Source of the DNA: Caulobacteraceae bacterium UBA5005
GTDB lineage: Bacteria; Pseudomonadota; Alphaproteobacteria; Caulobacterales; Caulobacteraceae
Length of the DNA: 5,871 nt
NCBI GenBank assembly: GCA_002398405.1
Contig: DGYN01000016.1
Location: 18,054 to 23,924 of the forward strand
Reading direction: 5' to 3'
Shown here: positions 5,650-5,871 of the stretch, one piece after another
Layout: each line of letters starts with the position of its first letter
Numbering within the stretch: position 1 is the first letter of the stretch
Notes under the pieces: model-generated
What the model was told of the DNA's origin: nothing
The model's input: only the letters and a program-made list of their open reading frames with translations
Databases searched by the model: none
Translations under genes and position numbers: made by a program

Positions 5650-5871
5650 TACCAGACGGCCTATAAGCCGGGTTCTGTGCCACACCGTTTTACCGGTGCG
5701 CGACGATCATTCCTCTGGACTGGCCATTGCTGGCCAGTTCTCGCGACCTACCCGGACGACTGGAGCGGTGAGCCCCTGCGTCCTTGCGAACGCGCGCCGT
5801 CCCTATTCGGTCTTGCTCCAGGCGGGGCTTGCCGTGCCGTCCCTGTCGCCAGGTCCGCGGTGGGCTCTTAC
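5650..5871 (-). ncRNA. rnpB: RNase P RNA, class A (3' part, cut by window edge)
   Basis: This is the catalytic RNA of RNase P, which removes 5' leaders from precursor tRNAs. On the minus strand the conserved blocks come in the right order: GTAAGAGCCCACCG at the window edge, GAGCAAGACCGAATAGGG (5818-5801), CCGGGTAGGT (near 5755-5746), AGAGGAATGATCGTC (near 5717-5703) and ACAGAACCCGGCTTATAGG (5678-5660). The last is the 3' strand of the core P4 region. Hairpins are visible at 5719-5738 (ACTGGCC/GGCCAGT, the P18 position) and at 5683-5698 (CACCG/CGGTG), an extra helix compared with E. coli that may be P19. Class A RNAs are about 350-420 bases, so roughly the first 150-200 bases lie beyond the right edge. 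The mature 3' end near 5650 is approximate because the pairing 5' strand of P1 is not visible. Confidence 0.93.
5683..5698 (-). other. Extra hairpin near the 3' end of RNase P RNA (P19-like)
   Basis: CACCG and CGGTG form a 5-base-pair stem with loop GUAAAA in the RNA, between the GAATGATCGTC block and ACAGAACCC. E. coli rnpB has only a few bases here. P19 is a known optional helix of class A RNAs near this place; assignment as P19 is inferred from position only. Confidence 0.55.

Overview
The window is the head of a division and cell wall (dcw) gene cluster from a high-GC alphaproteobacterium, most likely of the Caulobacterales (Caulobacter/Phenylobacterium type). That placement rests on the style of the MraZ, FtsL, FtsI and MurF proteins, the strong G/C bias at third codon positions, an alphaproteobacterial-type RNase P RNA, and CtrA-like and GANTC (CcrM-type) sites at the one obvious promoter. 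Genus is inferred, not proven. All real genes lie on the minus strand, so transcription runs from high to low coordinates.

In transcription order: (1) about 5871-5650 is the 3' half of the RNase P RNA gene rnpB, cut by the right edge. (2) 5649-5397 is a gene-free spacer with an AT-rich part. It holds a candidate mraZ promoter with several overlapping regulatory motifs and a GC-rich leader. (3) mraZ, rsmH (mraW), ftsL, ftsI (PBP3), murE and the N-terminal third of murF then follow with no gaps. Every adjacent pair overlaps: ATGA, ATGA, GTGA, TGATG and finally an 8-base overlap. murF runs off the left edge.

The products form one logical unit. MraZ is the cluster's own transcription factor. RsmH methylates 16S rRNA. 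FtsL and FtsI are septal proteins (divisome scaffold and septal transpeptidase). MurE and MurF add meso-diaminopimelate and D-Ala-D-Ala to the peptidoglycan precursor in the cytoplasm. The overlaps imply one polycistronic message with translational coupling.

No mobile element, CRISPR array, defence system or novel gene is visible; the coding part is ordinary. The most interesting part is the mraZ promoter region (about 5400-5501). A Caulobacter-like -35/-10 is overlaid by a TGGGA direct repeat (possible MraZ operator), a 7-of-8 CtrA box match and an adjacent GANTC methylation site. This would be a compact cell-cycle switch for the whole cluster if it is real.
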